The notes beneath the pieces are model-generated. The model ran no database searches. It was not told where the DNA came from and saw nothing but the letters and a program-made list of their open reading frames with translations. Positions 36,828 to 46,777 of a DNA stretch of 64,000 bases are shown here, piece by piece. The position numbers and the translations under genes are program-made. The first letter of the stretch is position 1; each line of letters opens with the position of its first letter. Origin of the DNA: Mesorhizobium sp. M1E.F.Ca.ET.045.02.1.1 (GTDB lineage Bacteria; Pseudomonadota; Alphaproteobacteria; Rhizobiales; Rhizobiaceae); the NCBI RefSeq assembly GCF_003952485.1, contig NZ_CP034447.1, forward strand, positions 4,478,501 through 4,542,500. The letters are read 5' to 3'.

Positions 36828-37547
36828 TCAAGCCGATCGGGCTTGCGGAGTTTCAGTGACCTGGAGCCGGATGATCTCGGATAGGTAAGATCCCTTTGCC
36901 CGCAGGAAGGCGTGCAGCCGTCGCGGATAGTCGGCGCCGACCGCTTCCCTGACCGATTGCCGTTTGGTCAAGGCCTCGCGCCAAGCCCGAACGAGAGGCT
37001 TGTCGTCGAGAATGCCGAAATCGCCGATGCGGTCGAAGGTGTCGAAATAGCGGAAGATCGGCCCGTAGACGGCGTCGACCAGCGAGAAGCGGTCGCCGGC
37101 GAACCACGGGCCGCTTTGCCTGGCTGCAAGCTCCGCCTCCACGCGCGCAAACATTTCCGACAGCGCTTTGCTTTCCGTGACGAAAGCAGCCTCATCTGCC
37201 GCCGAGTAGAAACGGCCGATGGCGTTGAGGATGGCCGAGCCGAACTCGATCCAGGCGCGATGCCTGGCCCGCATGAGCGGATCGGCCGGATGCAGGGGAT
37301 TCGCCTCCGTCTCCTCGAGGAATTCCAGGATGACGGCGGATTCGAAAATGACTTCTTCGCCGCCGCCATGCCGGACGCGGAGCAGCGGCACCTTGCCGAG
37401 CGGCGAGATGGCCTTGAACCAGTCCGGCTTGCTGGAAAGATCGACATTGACCCGCTCGAACGGCACGCCTTTCTCGGCGAGCGAGATCGCCGCGCGCTGG
37501 ACGTAGGGGCAAAGGTGATGGCTGACGAGGGTTAGCCTGGCGGTCAT
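36828..37547 (-). CDS. Glutathione S-transferase, omega/Cys-type
   Basis: A 239-residue GST. The N-terminal thioredoxin fold has SHHLCPYVQRAAISLAEK, with Cys in the active-site position, then GKVPLLRV (cis-Pro) and ESAVILEFLEE (glutathione-binding). The all-helical C-terminal domain follows. A Cys-type active site favours deglutathionylation or dehydroascorbate reduction. It starts one base after the Rieske gene stop, so both are one operon. Confidence 0.92.
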   Translation of the reverse strand: MTARLTLVSHHLCPYVQRAAISLAEKGVPFERVNVDLSSKPDWFKAISPLGKVPLLRVRHGGGEEVIFESAVILEFLEETEANPLHPADPLMRARHRAWIEFGSAILNAIGRFYSAADEAAFVTESKALSEMFARVEAELAARQSGPWFAGDRFSLVDAVYGPIFRYFDTFDRIGDFGILDDKPLVRAWREALTKRQSVREAVGADYPRRLHAFLRAKGSYLSEIIRLQVTETPQARSA

Positions 37548-37548
37548 C

Positions 37549-37854
37549 TCACTCTCCCCAGACATAGTTCAGCGCGCCGTTCTCGACGCGGGTCGACAGG
37601 AACATCAGGCGCGAGCCTTTCGGCGCCGGGCCTTCGAGGCGCTCGCCGCTTTCCATGTCGAAGCGGGCGCCGTGCCACTGGCAGACAAATGTGCCGTCCT
37701 TGCAATCGAGCGGCCCGCCGAAATGCAGGCAGGCATTGGCCGCGGCGCGGATGCGCTCGCCGCTGCGCCAGACATGGACCTCGCGGCCGAAGAAAGGCGC
37801 GACCAGGCTGCCGGTCTGCGGGATGTCGGCCACTTTACAGATTTCGTGTTTCAT
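37549..37854 (-). CDS. Rieske [2Fe-2S] ferredoxin-like protein
   Basis: A 101-residue single-domain Rieske protein. The cluster ligands are in CLHFGG and CQWHGA, spaced as in the CxH...CxxH motif. It may pass electrons to an oxygenase or another enzyme, but no oxygenase gene is adjacent. GGAGTTCTCCG lies before the ATG. It heads a two-gene operon with the GST and is divergent from a MarR gene. Confidence 0.9.
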   Translation of the reverse strand: MKHEICKVADIPQTGSLVAPFFGREVHVWRSGERIRAAANACLHFGGPLDCKDGTFVCQWHGARFDMESGERLEGPAPKGSRLMFLSTRVENGALNYVWGE

Positions 37855-37870
37855 CGGAGAACTCCTTATC

Positions 37871-37931
37871 GATGCAATTGCATCTATATGGATGCATCTG
37901 CATCGATCGTCAATCTTGATGCAATTGCATC
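37871..37931. promoter_or_regulatory. Three 14-bp palindromes, operator array of the MarR protein
   Basis: GATGCAATTGCATC occurs perfectly at 37871-37884 and 37918-37931, and the near copy GATGCATCTGCATC at 37891-37904. Centre spacings are 20 and 27 bases. They fill the 96-base gap between the Rieske and MarR start codons. A MarR dimer binding here could control both directions. Confidence 0.82.
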
Positions 37932-37950
37932 TATCGAATAGAGTCCGTCG

Positions 37951-38406
37951 ATGACGAAGAAATCTCCTTCGCCCGGTGCTGTCAAAACCTGGGGCCGCCT
38001 GCTGCGCGTGTCGCGCCAACTGGTCGAGAAGACCGAGGATATCTTGAAGGCCGGCGGCCTGCCGCCGCTCGCCTGGTATGACGTGCTGCACGAGCTTGCC
38101 GAGGCGGGCGAGGGTGGCTTGCGTCCATTCGAGCTGATCGATCGCGTGCTTTTGGCGCAGTACAACGTCTCGCGGCTGCTGGCCCGGCTGGAAGTGGACG
38201 GCCTGGTGGAAAAGCTGCCAGTCTCGGATGACGGCCGCGGCCAGACCGTGCGCATAACGCCAAGTGGCCGGGAGATGCGCCGCCGCATCTGGGCGGTCTA
38301 TGGCGCGGCCATCGCCGATTTGATGGGCGACAAGCTTTCCGCCAAGGAGTTGGAGGTGCTGGCCAGCTTGCTCGGTCGGCTGCGCGATCCGCCGATCGGG
38401 GACTAA
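37951..38406 (+). CDS. MarR-family transcriptional regulator
   Basis: A 151-residue winged-helix protein. LAWYDVLHELAEAGEGGLRP and QYNVSRLLARLEVDGLVEKLPVSDDGRG are the MarR recognition helix and wing, with the conserved DxR-type DDGRG wing motif. It lies 19 bases from the nearest palindrome. It should repress itself and the Rieske-GST operon until a phenolic, electrophilic or oxidising signal arrives; the signal is not known. Confidence 0.92.
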   Translation: MTKKSPSPGAVKTWGRLLRVSRQLVEKTEDILKAGGLPPLAWYDVLHELAEAGEGGLRPFELIDRVLLAQYNVSRLLARLEVDGLVEKLPVSDDGRGQTVRITPSGREMRRRIWAVYGAAIADLMGDKLSAKELEVLASLLGRLRDPPIGD

Positions 38407-38407
38407 G

Positions 38408-38504
38408 GCGCGTCGCGCTGAGACGGATTCGGGCGACGCGCTTTGGTCTTTGTTTTGATGCATGTCGCTGTCGCAGAACCGCTGCACACTTCTAGCGACA
38501 TGCA
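38408..38504. repeat. RIME-like palindromic element, copy 4 (two modules)
   Basis: Module 1: GCGCGTCGC (38408-38416) with GCGACGCGC (38433-38441). Module 2: TGCATGTCGCT (38459-38469) with AGCGACATGCA (38494-38504). It follows the MarR stop codon directly. Confidence 0.75.
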
Positions 38505-38592
38505 CTAGCCGCGAGGTCTTTTCCGGATCCGGCCGTCTCGACTTTTCGGCAATGGCCCCTTGCATCGGAAGCCGGAATGCGCAATAAGCCGA

Positions 38593-38607
38593 ACCGTAAC
38601 GTACGGT
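38593..38607. promoter_or_regulatory. Putative TetR operator
   Basis: ACCGTA-ACG-TACGGT is a perfect 6-3-6 palindrome 32 bases before the GTG of the TetR gene. Autoregulation is likely. Confidence 0.6.
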
Positions 38608-38639
38608 ACGCCCTAGAGGTAGCCGAGAACGGATAGAAC

Positions 38640-39304
38640 GTGTTGCAGACCGGCGCCGACATCGACAATAGCGAAGGACTGACCGAGCGGCAGCAGGCCG
38701 TTCTGGACGCAGCACTTCGCCTGCTGGTCGAGGAGGGCGACAACCTCACCATGACCGCGGTGGCGCGGCGAGCAAGCTGTTCCAAGGAAACGCTCTACAA
38801 ATGGTTCGGCGACCGGGACGGGCTGCTCACCGCAACGGTGCAGTGGCAGGCCTCGAAGGTGCGTGTAGCGCCGGTCGACCGCAAGGGCCTCACCCTTGCC
38901 TCGCTGACGGCAAGCCTCGAACGCTTCGCCTCCGACTGGCTGCGGGTGATCTCCAGCGATACGTCCGTCGCGCTGAACCGCGTCGCGGTCGGCCATGCCG
39001 GTTCCGGGAAAGATGACCTTGGCGCTATCGTACTACAGAATGGGCGTTTCGCGCTGGCCAGGCGCCTGAAGCCGGTGCTGGAAGCGGGACGCGAGGCCGG
39101 CCTGCTCGACTTCGACGACGCCGAGACGGCGTTCCGGACCTTTTTCGGGCTGGTCGCCCGCGACGTGCAGATGAGGCTTCTGCTCGGCGACCGACTGCAG
39201 TTGACCGAGGCGACGATCGGCGGCGATGCCGCGCGCGCGACGCACCAGTTTCTCGCTCTTTACGGATCAAGAACCGGGAGAGCAAATAACCGGCCGCCAG
39301 GCCC

Positions 39305-39317
<13 letters not shown>
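38640..39317 (+). CDS. TetR-family transcriptional regulator
   Basis: A 225-residue regulator with an N-terminal TetR helix-turn-helix (about residues 15-62: AVLDAALRLLVEEGDNLTMT, then CSKETLYKWFGDRDGLL). The C-terminal half is a ligand domain resembling AefR-type. The GTG start is likely; no ATG lies nearby. The C-terminal codons and the stop (GGAGCCGGATGA) form the left arm of a palindrome. It precedes ilvC by 130 bases and may affect it; the ligand is unknown. Confidence 0.85.
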
Positions 39318-40467
<1,150 letters not shown>

Positions 40468-40490
40468 GAAGCCTGCGCCAATTCTACCCT

Positions 40491-40590
40491 GCCGGCCTGC
40501 TGCAGGTTTTTGCGCTTCCGGTGCTCACGGACTTCAAGTCCGCTCCGCTGCGGTTCTCGAAACCCGCACCAGCTGACTCGGCAGGGCGAA
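40491..40590. repeat. Mosaic palindromic repeat, family 2, copy C
   Basis: It starts GCCGGCCTGC as copy B does, then TTTTTGCGCTTCCGG, then module 2 (40520-40559) nearly identical to copy A, with the GGACTTCAAGTCC hairpin. Module 1 is missing. It lies just after ilvC. Confidence 0.72.
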
Positions 40591-40653
40591 TGTCATCAGA
40601 CTTCCCGCGTGAAACATCAAAGTCGGCGGAGCGATCCGCCGGCGTTTTCATGC

Positions 40654-40938
40654 TCAACCATAATGCCAGCGCGGTTTCGGCTCGGTGCCGGTGAACTCGA
40701 CGCCGATACGGTCCTCCCGGCGCCAGCGGACGACCGCCTTGTAGCCGATGCCGTCGGTCGGCACGTAAAGCAGGAATTCGTCGGGCACGCGCGCCTCGAC
40801 CGGCACCTTCAGTTCGGCGCCGCCGGGATGCATGTTGCGCACCGTGCATTTGACTTCGGAATTGTTGACGCCGGTCAGAATCGCCGCGCCTTTCAGCACG
40901 CGTTGCCGGTGCTTGTCTCTCGACTCGTTCTCAGCCAT
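40654..40938 (-). CDS. PilZ-domain protein
   Basis: A 94-residue single PilZ domain. RDKHRQR near the N-terminus supplies an RxxxR-type cyclic-di-GMP motif. The second motif is NMHPGG, where the usual Ser (D/NxSxxG) is His, so binding may be altered. It ends YKAVVRWRREDRIGVEF, a common PilZ ending. The start is ATG 40938, with a TTG three codons earlier possible. It may respond to the window's diguanylate cyclase, but they are far apart. Confidence 0.82.
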   Translation of the reverse strand: MAENESRDKHRQRVLKGAAILTGVNNSEVKCTVRNMHPGGAELKVPVEARVPDEFLLYVPTDGIGYKAVVRWRREDRIGVEFTGTEPKPRWHYG

Positions 40939-40964
40939 GGCGGGCAAGTCCTAACGGATCGCAA

Positions 40965-40980
40965 CATGACGATCGTCATG
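40965..40980. promoter_or_regulatory. Perfect 16-bp palindrome upstream of the PilZ gene
   Basis: CATGACGATCGTCATG lies 26 bases before the PilZ ATG, in its probable promoter. It could be an operator; the binding protein is unknown. Confidence 0.45.
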
Positions 40981-41063
40981 CGGTGGCACCGCATCACGGA
41001 TAGATGTCCCTGCTAAATTTAGGGTTACATTGCCCCCGCAAGCGATCTCTTTTTGCCGAAATA

Positions 41064-41091
41064 GAAACGGCGCCGCGATGGGCGCCGTTTC
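41064..41091. terminator. Terminator hairpin after the BA14K gene
   Basis: Perfect 11-bp stem GAAACGGCGCC / GGCGCCGTTTC with a six-base loop and T-rich flanks on both strands. It is 20 bases past the BA14K stop (minus strand). Confidence 0.75.
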
Positions 41092-41110
41092 ATTCTTCCT
41101 GTCGACGGGC

Positions 41111-41713
41111 TCAGATATAGGGCGAAATGCACTGCCGGCGCGGGCCATAGTAAGGCTGGAACGTGTTGTCCCAGGCCCGATACGAGCGGTAGCGGTCATA
41201 GCACCATTGGACATGGGCCCTGGACAGCCGCTCGGTCCGGTAGATGCGCCGCGGCTGGTAGTAGCGCGGATAGGGATCATAATAGTAGGGATCGTAGTAG
41301 TTGCCGTAGGCCAAGCTGCCCAGGCCCAGGCCGAGGCCTAAGCCAAGCAGGGCGGCGTCACCATCATTGAAATGCCGATGATGGCGGTGATGGCGCCAGC
41401 GCCAGTCGCCATTCCAATCGCCGCCATCCCAGTTGCGGGAGAAATGGCGGCTGCGGAAGTTGTCGCCGCGCCACCTGAAGTCGCGGCCGCGCCACTCGCC
41501 ACCGCGCCGCCAGCGCCAGTCATACATCTGCGGCGAGTAGTTGTTGCCGCCGGCCCATTCGTCACGGACCGGGATGATTTGCGGCGCGGTCGCATTGGTC
41601 GCGGTCGAAAGATCGGGCTGCAGGATCGGGCCGGCAATCGACGGCACCGCCAAGCCCGCAAGAAGACCCAAGGTCATCAACCCGGATCCGAGGGAAGACA
41701 AGAGCGGTTTCAT
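41111..41713 (-). CDS. BA14K-family exported protein
   Basis: A 200-residue protein with a signal peptide (about residues 1-27, [20 protein letters not shown] then VPSIAG). The middle is very rich in Trp, Arg, Gly and His. A Gly-Leu hydrophobic stretch ([16 protein letters not shown]) is followed by a Tyr/Pro segment, and the C-terminus [21 protein letters not shown] is the BA14K signature. Brucella BA14K is an immunoreactive envelope protein with lectin-like activity; the role here is not known. Confidence 0.85.
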   Translation of the reverse strand: MKPLLSSLGSGLMTLGLLAGLAVPSIAGPILQPDLSTATNATAPQIIPVRDEWAGGNNYSPQMYDWRWRRGGEWRGRDFRWRGDNFRSRHFSRNWDGGDWNGDWRWRHHRHHRHFNDGDAALLGLGLGLGLGSLAYGNYYDPYYYDPYPRYYQPRRIYRTERLSRAHVQWCYDRYRSYRAWDNTFQPYYGPRRQCISPYI

Positions 41714-41880
41714 TTCACTCTCCAAGGAGTAAAGGCCCCACGCCCAGAAACACCCCGGGAATGGGCCTATTGATGGAACTTTTCGTCTGAACGGAAGATG
41801 AACGGAAAGGTTCCGTCAACCATGACGGGCATGCGCCTGGCTCTTGTGCTCGCCGTCGCTTGCGGGCAAAGGTCTCGGCC

Positions 41881-42993
41881 ATGTCGCTGCGCCTCGCCAC
41901 CTTCAACGTCGAGAACCTGATGAACAGGTTCGATTTTTCCGGCTATCGCAACCAGCTCAACGAGGACCGTACGCTGGCGCTGTTCGACATCCAGAGCGAG
42001 GCCGAATACAGGCTGCTGGAACAGGCGCGCGCCATCGCCCAGTCCGACGATACCCGCCAACTGACGGCGCTCGCCATAGCGGCAACCCGCGCCGACATCA
42101 TCTGCATGCAGGAGGTCGACAACATCGAGGCGCTGAAGGCCTTCGAATATGGCTATCTCTTCAAGATGATCGGGCAGGGCTACCGCCAGAAATTCACCAC
42201 CACCGGCAATGACGCCCGCGGCATCGATGTCGCGGTGATGATGCGCAGCGAGACCGCGCAGGGCCAGCCGATCGAGTTCGTGCGCATGACCAGCCACGCT
42301 TATGTCACGTTCGAGCAGTTCGACCTGTTCACGCCGGAACTGGCGGCGCTCGGGTTCCTGGCCAACGAGCGTATCTTCAGGCGCGACTGTCTGGAAATCG
42401 ACGTGACGGTAGGCGGCGTGCCGCTGACGCTTTATCTGGTGCATTTCAAATCGATGGGTTCGCCGCGCAACGGGCTCGACGGCCGCGAGGCGACGATGCC
42501 GCTGCGCATCGCCGAGGCGCAGGCCGTGCGCCGTATCATCGAGGAGCGTTTCGGCAAGGATCATGCGGCGGACAAGCGCTGGGCGATCTGCGGCGACATG
42601 AACGACTATCGCCAGCGCGTGAAGATCGAAGGTGACAGCTTCGACGGCTATCGCTTCGAGGTGGTCGACGAAGCCCAGTCCGCTATCAGCGTTCTGACCG
42701 CCGGCGGGTTCTGCGAAAATGTCGTCGAGCGGCGGCCGGAGATGGATCGCTGGAGTTTCTACCACACACGTGGACCGGAAGAGCGGCATCTCTGCCAGCT
42801 CGACTATATCCTGCTGTCGAAAGCGTTTGCCGCGAAGAACGCGACGGCGGTTCCGGACATCATCCGCAACGGCCAGCCCTGGCGCACCATCTTTCCGCCG
42901 GGGCAGGAAGTCGAACGTTTCCCGCGTGCCGGCTGGGACAGGCCGAAGGCCTCCGACCATTGCCCGGTGGTGATCAACCTGGACATGGCGTGA
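41881..42993 (+). CDS. Endonuclease/exonuclease/phosphatase family protein
   Basis: A 370-residue cytoplasmic enzyme of the EEP fold. Catalytic motifs are in order: FNVENL, MQEVDN, AICGDMNDY and SDHCPVV. The substrate may be DNA, RNA or a phosphoester; it cannot be told here. I chose ATG 41881; a TTG seven codons upstream is possible. The NUDIX gene starts four bases after the stop, so the two are cotranscribed. Confidence 0.88.
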   Translation: MSLRLATFNVENLMNRFDFSGYRNQLNEDRTLALFDIQSEAEYRLLEQARAIAQSDDTRQLTALAIAATRADIICMQEVDNIEALKAFEYGYLFKMIGQGYRQKFTTTGNDARGIDVAVMMRSETAQGQPIEFVRMTSHAYVTFEQFDLFTPELAALGFLANERIFRRDCLEIDVTVGGVPLTLYLVHFKSMGSPRNGLDGREATMPLRIAEAQAVRRIIEERFGKDHAADKRWAICGDMNDYRQRVKIEGDSFDGYRFEVVDEAQSAISVLTAGGFCENVVERRPEMDRWSFYHTRGPEERHLCQLDYILLSKAFAAKNATAVPDIIRNGQPWRTIFPPGQEVERFPRAGWDRPKASDHCPVVINLDMA

Positions 42994-42997
42994 GCCC

Positions 42998-43729
42998 GTG
43001 AGTTTCGACCTGCCACGCAACGTCATTCTGCCCGTCGACGAGGTCGACGTACGGCTCGACTCAAATTCTCATCCCTTCGAGCGCGACAACGAGGCAGCGA
43101 TTGCCGAAAACTGGCAGCGCGAAATGGCAGCAAAGCCGGCGCTCTACGATGGCACCGTGGTGCTGCTTTCGGCGCTCGCCTATCGCGACAGCCGGCTTGT
43201 CGGCCGCTGCCATGCCGTGAAGTATTCGACCTTCATGCTCTGGCGCAAAAACCGTGAGCGGAGCGGCGCCGAGCATGCCTATGCGCATGCCGTGCTGGTT
43301 GCCGGCGACAATGCGCTGGTGGCGATCCGCATGGGCTCGCATACGGTGAACGCCGGCCGCGTCTATTTCGCCGCCGGCTCCTTCGAGCCGATCGATTTCC
43401 GCGACGGCCTCGTCGATGTCGACTTCAACATGATCCGCGAAGTGGGCGAGGAGACAGGGCTCGACCTGTCGGCGGCTCAGCGCGGACGGCGCTGTTACGC
43501 GCTTTCGACAGCGAACGGCACGGTGATCTTCCGTCGCTACCGGGTCGCCGAGCCGGCCGATGAAATCGTGCGGCGCATCAGTGATTTCGTTGCCGCCGAA
43601 ACCGAACCCGAAATCGAAGCTCCGGTCGTCATCCGCAGCGCCGATGATCTACCGGACGGGCTGATGGGCCATATGAAGCCGCTCATCGAATGGCATTTTG
43701 CGGAGAGCGACGAGAACTCCGACCTTTAA
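42998..43729 (+). CDS. NUDIX hydrolase-like protein
   Basis: A 243-residue protein with a GTG start. The second half of the NUDIX box, REVGEETGL, is clear (residues around 147-155), but the upstream Gly...Glu half is degenerate, with Val where the first Glu is expected. The N-terminal 90 residues are extra compared with small NUDIX enzymes. The EEVGEETGL-type core suggests hydrolysis of a nucleoside diphosphate derivative. It is coupled to the EEP nuclease gene. Confidence 0.78.
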   Translation: MSFDLPRNVILPVDEVDVRLDSNSHPFERDNEAAIAENWQREMAAKPALYDGTVVLLSALAYRDSRLVGRCHAVKYSTFMLWRKNRERSGAEHAYAHAVLVAGDNALVAIRMGSHTVNAGRVYFAAGSFEPIDFRDGLVDVDFNMIREVGEETGLDLSAAQRGRRCYALSTANGTVIFRRYRVAEPADEIVRRISDFVAAETEPEIEAPVVIRSADDLPDGLMGHMKPLIEWHFAESDENSDL

Positions 43730-43741
43730 TGTTACCTTGCA

Positions 43742-43769
43742 GGGGCGCGCGAAAATACTCCCGCGCCCC
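43742..43769. terminator. GC-rich hairpin between convergent genes
   Basis: GGGGCGCG (43742-43749) pairs with CGCGCCCC (43762-43769). It lies between the NUDIX gene and the convergent acdS, with no T-run. Confidence 0.55.
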
Positions 43770-43809
43770 GTCAACCCATCGCCGGCCTGCCACCTGGACG
43801 GAAGCCGGA

Positions 43810-44907
43810 CTATGGAAAGATTGGAGCCAACGCGTCATCCGGCGCGACCGCCGGGACGCCGGGCTTGCCCGCGAGGACTGTAGCTGGGCCATCGTCCTTG
43901 TAATAGTAGCTGTAGCCATTGATGGCGGGCGCGCCGCCAAGATGCGCGTAAAGAATTCTCGAACCTTCGGGGAAGAAGCCTTTCCTGGCCAGATCGATCA
44001 GGCCCTGCATCGACTTCCCCTCATAGACCGGATCGGTGATCATGGCCTCCGTGCGCGCCGCCAGCCGGATCGCGTCATTCGTCGCCTCCGAGGGAACGCC
44101 ATAGGCCGGATAGGCATAGTCGGGATTGATCACGATTTCGTCGTCGCGCACGGCGCGGCCCAGCCCGACAAGGGCGGCGGTGTCGTCGACGATGCGGCGG
44201 ACCTGGGCACGGGTCTGGGCGAGCGTTCCCGAGGCATCGATCCCGATCACGCGGTCGGCGCGGCCTTGCGCGGCGAAGCCAACGATCATGCCGGCCTGCG
44301 TCGAGCCGGTCACGACGCACACGATGATGTAGTCGAAAGCAAAGCCAAGCTCGGTTTCCTGCCTGGCCACCTCCTCGGCGAAACCGACATAGCCCAACCC
44401 GCCGAACTTATGCACCGAGGCGCCGGCCGGGATCGGATAGGGCTTGCCGCCTGCGTCCTTCACCGACTGGATTGCATCCTCCCAGCTTTTGCGGATGCCG
44501 ATATCGAAGCCGTCGTCGACAAGCCGGCTGTCCGCGCCCATCAGACGCGTCAGCAGGATGTTGCCGACCCGGTCGTAGACCGCATCATAGTGCGGGACCC
44601 ATTTTTCCTGGATCACCACGCACTTCATGCCGATCTTGGCCGCCGTCGCCGCGACCAGGCGCGTATGGTTCGACTGGACGCCGCCGATCGATACCAGCGT
44701 GTCGGCACCGGTGCGAATAGCGTCCGGCACGATATACTCGAGCTTTCGCAGCTTGTTCCCGCCCATGGCGAGCCCGGAATTGCAATCATCTCGCTTTGCG
44801 TAGACCTGCACCTTCCCGCCCAACGCCGCGCTCAGACGCGGCAGATGCTCGATCGGCGTCGGGCCGAAGGTCAGCGGATACCGTTCAAACTTTTCGAGAA
44901 GTGACAT
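43810..44907 (-). CDS. acdS: 1-aminocyclopropane-1-carboxylate (ACC) deaminase
   Basis: This 365-residue PLP enzyme cleaves ACC, the plant ethylene precursor, into ammonia and 2-oxobutyrate. The PLP lysine is in [10 protein letters not shown] (about residue 52). The Tyr-Glu pair in [10 protein letters not shown] and Leu in ILYAHLGG are the residues that separate true ACC deaminases from D-cysteine desulfhydrases. The usual length is near 338; here about 25 Pro/Ala-rich residues are added at the C-terminus. The start [16 protein letters not shown] is the standard one. It is divergent from acdR. Confidence 0.95.
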   Translation of the reverse strand: MSLLEKFERYPLTFGPTPIEHLPRLSAALGGKVQVYAKRDDCNSGLAMGGNKLRKLEYIVPDAIRTGADTLVSIGGVQSNHTRLVAATAAKIGMKCVVIQEKWVPHYDAVYDRVGNILLTRLMGADSRLVDDGFDIGIRKSWEDAIQSVKDAGGKPYPIPAGASVHKFGGLGYVGFAEEVARQETELGFAFDYIIVCVVTGSTQAGMIVGFAAQGRADRVIGIDASGTLAQTRAQVRRIVDDTAALVGLGRAVRDDEIVINPDYAYPAYGVPSEATNDAIRLAARTEAMITDPVYEGKSMQGLIDLARKGFFPEGSRILYAHLGGAPAINGYSYYYKDDGPATVLAGKPGVPAVAPDDALAPIFP

Positions 44908-45056
44908 CGATTTGCCTCCGCCATGGTCGTTCTTTCGATAGGCAGAGGATAGACGAATTAGAGCGAAAGGTGCTCTCGAAGGTTCTCTCAGGATTTTTGC
45001 TGTTCTACAAGAAAATGCGCTAAGATTGCGGTAATCGTTCATTGAAAACCGCTCAA

Positions 45057-45533
45057 ATGGAAGAATCTTCCACTTCAGCTCTCGACCGCATCGACGTCAA
45101 GATCCTGCGGGTCCTTCAGGCCGAGGGACGGTTGACCAATGCGGAGCTCGCGGCTCGCGTGAATGTCAGCGCCGCCACATGCCACCGGCGCACGCAGCGC
45201 CTGTTCGAAGAGGGCTATATCACCGGGGTCAGGGCGGAGATCGCGCCCGCCGCGGTAGGGCTTGGCGCGCTGGTGATGGTCGGCGTCGTGCTCGACCGTT
45301 CCACCCCGGAAAGCTTCGCCGCCTTCGAAGAGGCCGCGCTCAAGCTCAAGGAGGTGCTGGATTGCAATCTGGTGGCGGGCGACTTCGATTATCTGCTGAA
45401 GATAAGAGTTCGGGACATGGCGGATTTCAACAAGCTTCACGGGCAGAAGCTGATCGCGCTGCCGGGCGTCCGGCAGACCCGAACCTTCTTCGTCATGAAG
45501 GAGGTCAAGGAGAATGCGCGGCTTCCGTTTTGA
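45057..45533 (+). CDS. acdR: Lrp/AsnC-family regulator of acdS
   Basis: A 158-residue protein with the Lrp HTH ([20 protein letters not shown], then [19 protein letters not shown]) and a C-terminal AsnC/RAM ligand domain. The gene is divergent from acdS, the arrangement known for AcdR/LrpL activators of ACC deaminase. The 149-base gap is relatively AT-rich near 44990-45020, where Lrp-type sites would be expected, but I cannot fix a site. A TTG 15 bases upstream is an alternative start. Confidence 0.9.
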   Translation: MEESSTSALDRIDVKILRVLQAEGRLTNAELAARVNVSAATCHRRTQRLFEEGYITGVRAEIAPAAVGLGALVMVGVVLDRSTPESFAAFEEAALKLKEVLDCNLVAGDFDYLLKIRVRDMADFNKLHGQKLIALPGVRQTRTFFVMKEVKENARLPF

Positions 45534-45559
45534 CGGGCTCTGCAACCCAAGGACGCAGC

Positions 45560-46777
45560 CTATTCATGCCTCAGCGCATCGATCGGGTCGAGCCTTGCGC
45601 CGCGCAGCGCCGGGAAGAAGCCGAACACCACGCCGATCAGCGCCGAGAAACCGACGGCGAGCAGGATGACTGCCGGGCTCGGCGCAAAGGGTATGGTCAA
45701 CGTCGCCGAGGCAAGGCCGGCGAGCGCAAGCCCGATCAGGATGCCGATGATGCCGCCAAGCAACGACAGCACGGTCGCCTCGACCAGGAACTGGATGAGG
45801 ATGTGCTTCTCATGCGCGCCGATCGCCAGCCTGATGCCGATCTCGCGCGTGCGTTCGGTGACGGACACCAGCATGATGTTCATGATGCCGATGCCACCGA
45901 CCAGCAGGCTGACGCCGGCGACCGCGCCCAGCATGCCGGTCATGGTGGTGGTGGCGCTGGCCATCGCGTCGGCGATCTGGGTCATGTCGCGGATCGAGAA
46001 ATCGGGATCGCGGTCCGGCGTGATGCGGCGCGTGTCACGCAGGATGTCCTCGACGCGCGGCTGCAGTTCGGTGGTCGGCGTGCTGTTGTCGGCAGCGATG
46101 TAAATGTTGTCGATGTCGCGGTTGCCGGCGATGCGCCGCTGATAGGCGGCAAGAGGCATCAGCACGACGTTGTCCTGGTCCTGGCCGAAGCCGGTATAGC
46201 CCTTCGGTTCCAGCAGGCCGACGATCCTGCACGAGGTGCGGTTGACACGGATGATCTCGCCCTCCGGATCGCCGGCGCCGAAGAACTGCTGGCGCACTGT
46301 CTCGCCGATCAGGCACACCCCAGCGCCGGCGCGGGTCTCGGAATCACTGAACGGGCGGCCGGAAACCAGTTTCCAGTCGCGCGCGTCGAGATAGGCGCTG
46401 TCGGTGCCGGTCACGCCCGACGTCAGGCTTTCCGTGCCGAAGATGACGCGCACCTGCTTTTGCGAGGCCGGGGCGATGGCGCGGGCGCCGCTGAGATGGG
46501 CGACGAGCGCCGCAAGGTCCTTGTCGGCGAGGGGGCGGGTGGCCTGGTCGAGCCCGCCCGGTCCGCCCGGTCCGGCGGGTCGGCCGGAGCGCACGACCAG
46601 AAGATTGCTGCCGAGCTTCGAGATATCGGCCTTGACCTTCTCGGTGGTGCCGGAACCGATGGTGAGCATGGCGATGACAGCCGCCACGCCGATGACGATG
46701 CCAAGCAGGGTCAGGAACGAGCGCAGCACGTTCCTGCGGATGGAAATCAGCGAAAGGCGGACGGTCTCCCAGATCAT
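45560..46777 (-). CDS. MacB-type ABC transporter permease
   Basis: A 405-residue FtsX-fold permease. One helix lies near residues 20-40, then a periplasmic MacB-type domain (about 45-270), then three helices at the C-terminus with the [23 protein letters not shown] segment. MacB systems drive export of macrolides, lipopeptides or enterotoxins through mechanical motion. Here the permease and the ATPase are separate proteins, unlike the fused E. coli MacB. It overlaps the ATPase gene by four bases. Confidence 0.92.
   Translation of the reverse strand: MIWETVRLSLISIRRNVLRSFLTLLGIVIGVAAVIAMLTIGSGTTEKVKADISKLGSNLLVVRSGRPAGPGGPGGLDQATRPLADKDLAALVAHLSGARAIAPASQKQVRVIFGTESLTSGVTGTDSAYLDARDWKLVSGRPFSDSETRAGAGVCLIGETVRQQFFGAGDPEGEIIRVNRTSCRIVGLLEPKGYTGFGQDQDNVVLMPLAAYQRRIAGNRDIDNIYIAADNSTPTTELQPRVEDILRDTRRITPDRDPDFSIRDMTQIADAMASATTTMTGMLGAVAGVSLLVGGIGIMNIMLVSVTERTREIGIRLAIGAHEKHILIQFLVEATVLSLLGGIIGILIGLALAGLASATLTIPFAPSPAVILLAVGFSALIGVVFGFFPALRGARLDPIDALRHE

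Noticed and set aside
43810..45533. Symbiosis-island location because of acdS
   Set aside because: No nif, fix, nod or transposase genes are near, no NifA site was seen, and the acdR-acdS arrangement is the chromosomal, AcdR-controlled type.
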